From the NCBI GenBank assembly GCA_002305505.1, contig DBRC01000072.1, positions 1 to 6,771 of the forward strand: a stretch of DNA of 6,771 bases, written 5' to 3'. The translations under genes and the position numbers were made by a program. Position 1 is the first letter of the stretch; each line of letters begins with the position of its first letter. Below, piece after piece: positions 6,544-6,771 of this stretch. The DNA comes from Prevotella sp. UBA1378. Its GTDB lineage: Bacteria > Bacteroidota > Bacteroidia > Bacteroidales > Bacteroidaceae. Under the pieces are notes generated by a model, which worked only from the letters and a program-made list of their open reading frames with translations, did no database searches and was not told the DNA's origin.

Positions 6544-6576
6544 CAAAAGTACGGCAACTGTATTACAATGTGATTG
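6544..6576 (-). promoter_or_regulatory. Promoter of the TonB receptor operon with overlapping dyads
   Basis: On the minus strand TACTTTTG (6551-6544) fits the -7 consensus TAnnTTTG and puts the transcription start near 6538, about 28 bases before the ATG at 6510. No TTTG or TTG lies at the usual 19-21 base spacing. Instead the place is occupied by two overlapping dyads, CAATGTGATTG (6566-6576) and TGTATTACA (6559-6567), read on the plus strand. A promoter with a weak -33 element and dyads at this position is likely under activator or repressor control. Confidence 0.65.
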
Positions 6577-6650
6577 CGAACGGCAGAAAGAATATTTACA
6601 AGATGGTTACGATTATATTTCGGCGGGAATGAGCTTGTTTTATACATAAA

Positions 6651-6714
6651 AACCGTCTGCTAAAACATTTTTTCTTCAATAATTTGAGTACACCCTTGAA
6701 AAAATAACCGTCTG
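6651..6714. repeat. Pair of 9-bp direct repeats upstream of the receptor promoter
   Basis: AACCGTCTG occurs at 6651-6659 and 6706-6714, 55 bases apart, each preceded by an A-rich run. Around them, 6577-6771 is AT-rich with A-tracts and contains no supported gene. The repeats may be regulatory or chance. Confidence 0.4.
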
Positions 6715-6771
6715 AGGGGGAAAAAGTGAAGAAAAAATGAAAATAAACAGGCGCAGGCGTGAAAGTCCGTG

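Noticed and set aside
6737..6771. ATG at 6737 opening MKINRRRRES to the right edge, possibly a divergent gene
   Set aside because: Only 11 codons are visible, no TAnnTTTG element is found upstream on the plus strand, and the arginine run carries no family signal. More sequence to the right would decide.
1..6771. Search for insertion sequences, CRISPR arrays, phage genes or toxin-antitoxin pairs
   Set aside because: No transposase, integrase, regularly spaced repeats, terminal inverted repeats or small gene pairs were seen. The region reads as ordinary chromosomal DNA.

Overview
The window looks like chromosomal DNA from a member of the Bacteroidales (Bacteroides/Parabacteroides-like). The evidence is threefold: three promoters carry the Bacteroides-type -7 element TAnnTTTG, ribosome binding sites are weak or absent, and a TonB-dependent receptor with an N-terminal carboxypeptidase-regulatory-like domain sits beside a lipoprotein whose Cys is followed by an acidic surface-export-like signal. 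Genus and species cannot be fixed from this sequence alone.

Layout. Positions 1-219 hold at most the last codons of an upstream gene, a 12-bp palindrome and the promoter of a tRNA-Phe(GAA) gene (220-292), which ends in a clear intrinsic terminator (309-345). A second canonical promoter (435-466) then drives a two-gene plus-strand unit: a small membrane-anchored regulator with a C-terminal OmpR-type winged helix (503-1192) and a type II pantothenate kinase, the first step of CoA synthesis (1227-2048). A long symmetric hairpin (2059-2099) separates this unit from a convergent minus-strand operon. That operon starts at a promoter near 6544-6576 and encodes a non-SusC-type TonB-dependent outer-membrane receptor (6510-3673). 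Directly downstream is a probable surface lipoprotein with a predicted beta-helix fold (3651-2122).

How the parts work together. The receptor and lipoprotein very probably form one outer-membrane uptake or capture system: the lipoprotein would bind substrate outside the cell and the receptor would import it with TonB energy. There is no SusD homologue in the window and the substrate is unknown. The regulator is a one-component membrane sensor with the helix order reversed relative to ToxR/CadC. A 15-bp direct repeat, three helical turns apart, spans its transcription start and start codon and is a good candidate for autoregulation. No sequence evidence links the regulator to the TonB operon.

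The most interesting points are the receptor/lipoprotein pair, the repeat with its tiny overlapping leader frame ahead of the regulator, the dyads in the receptor promoter, and the His in the kinase where staphylococcal and human relatives have a conserved Arg.
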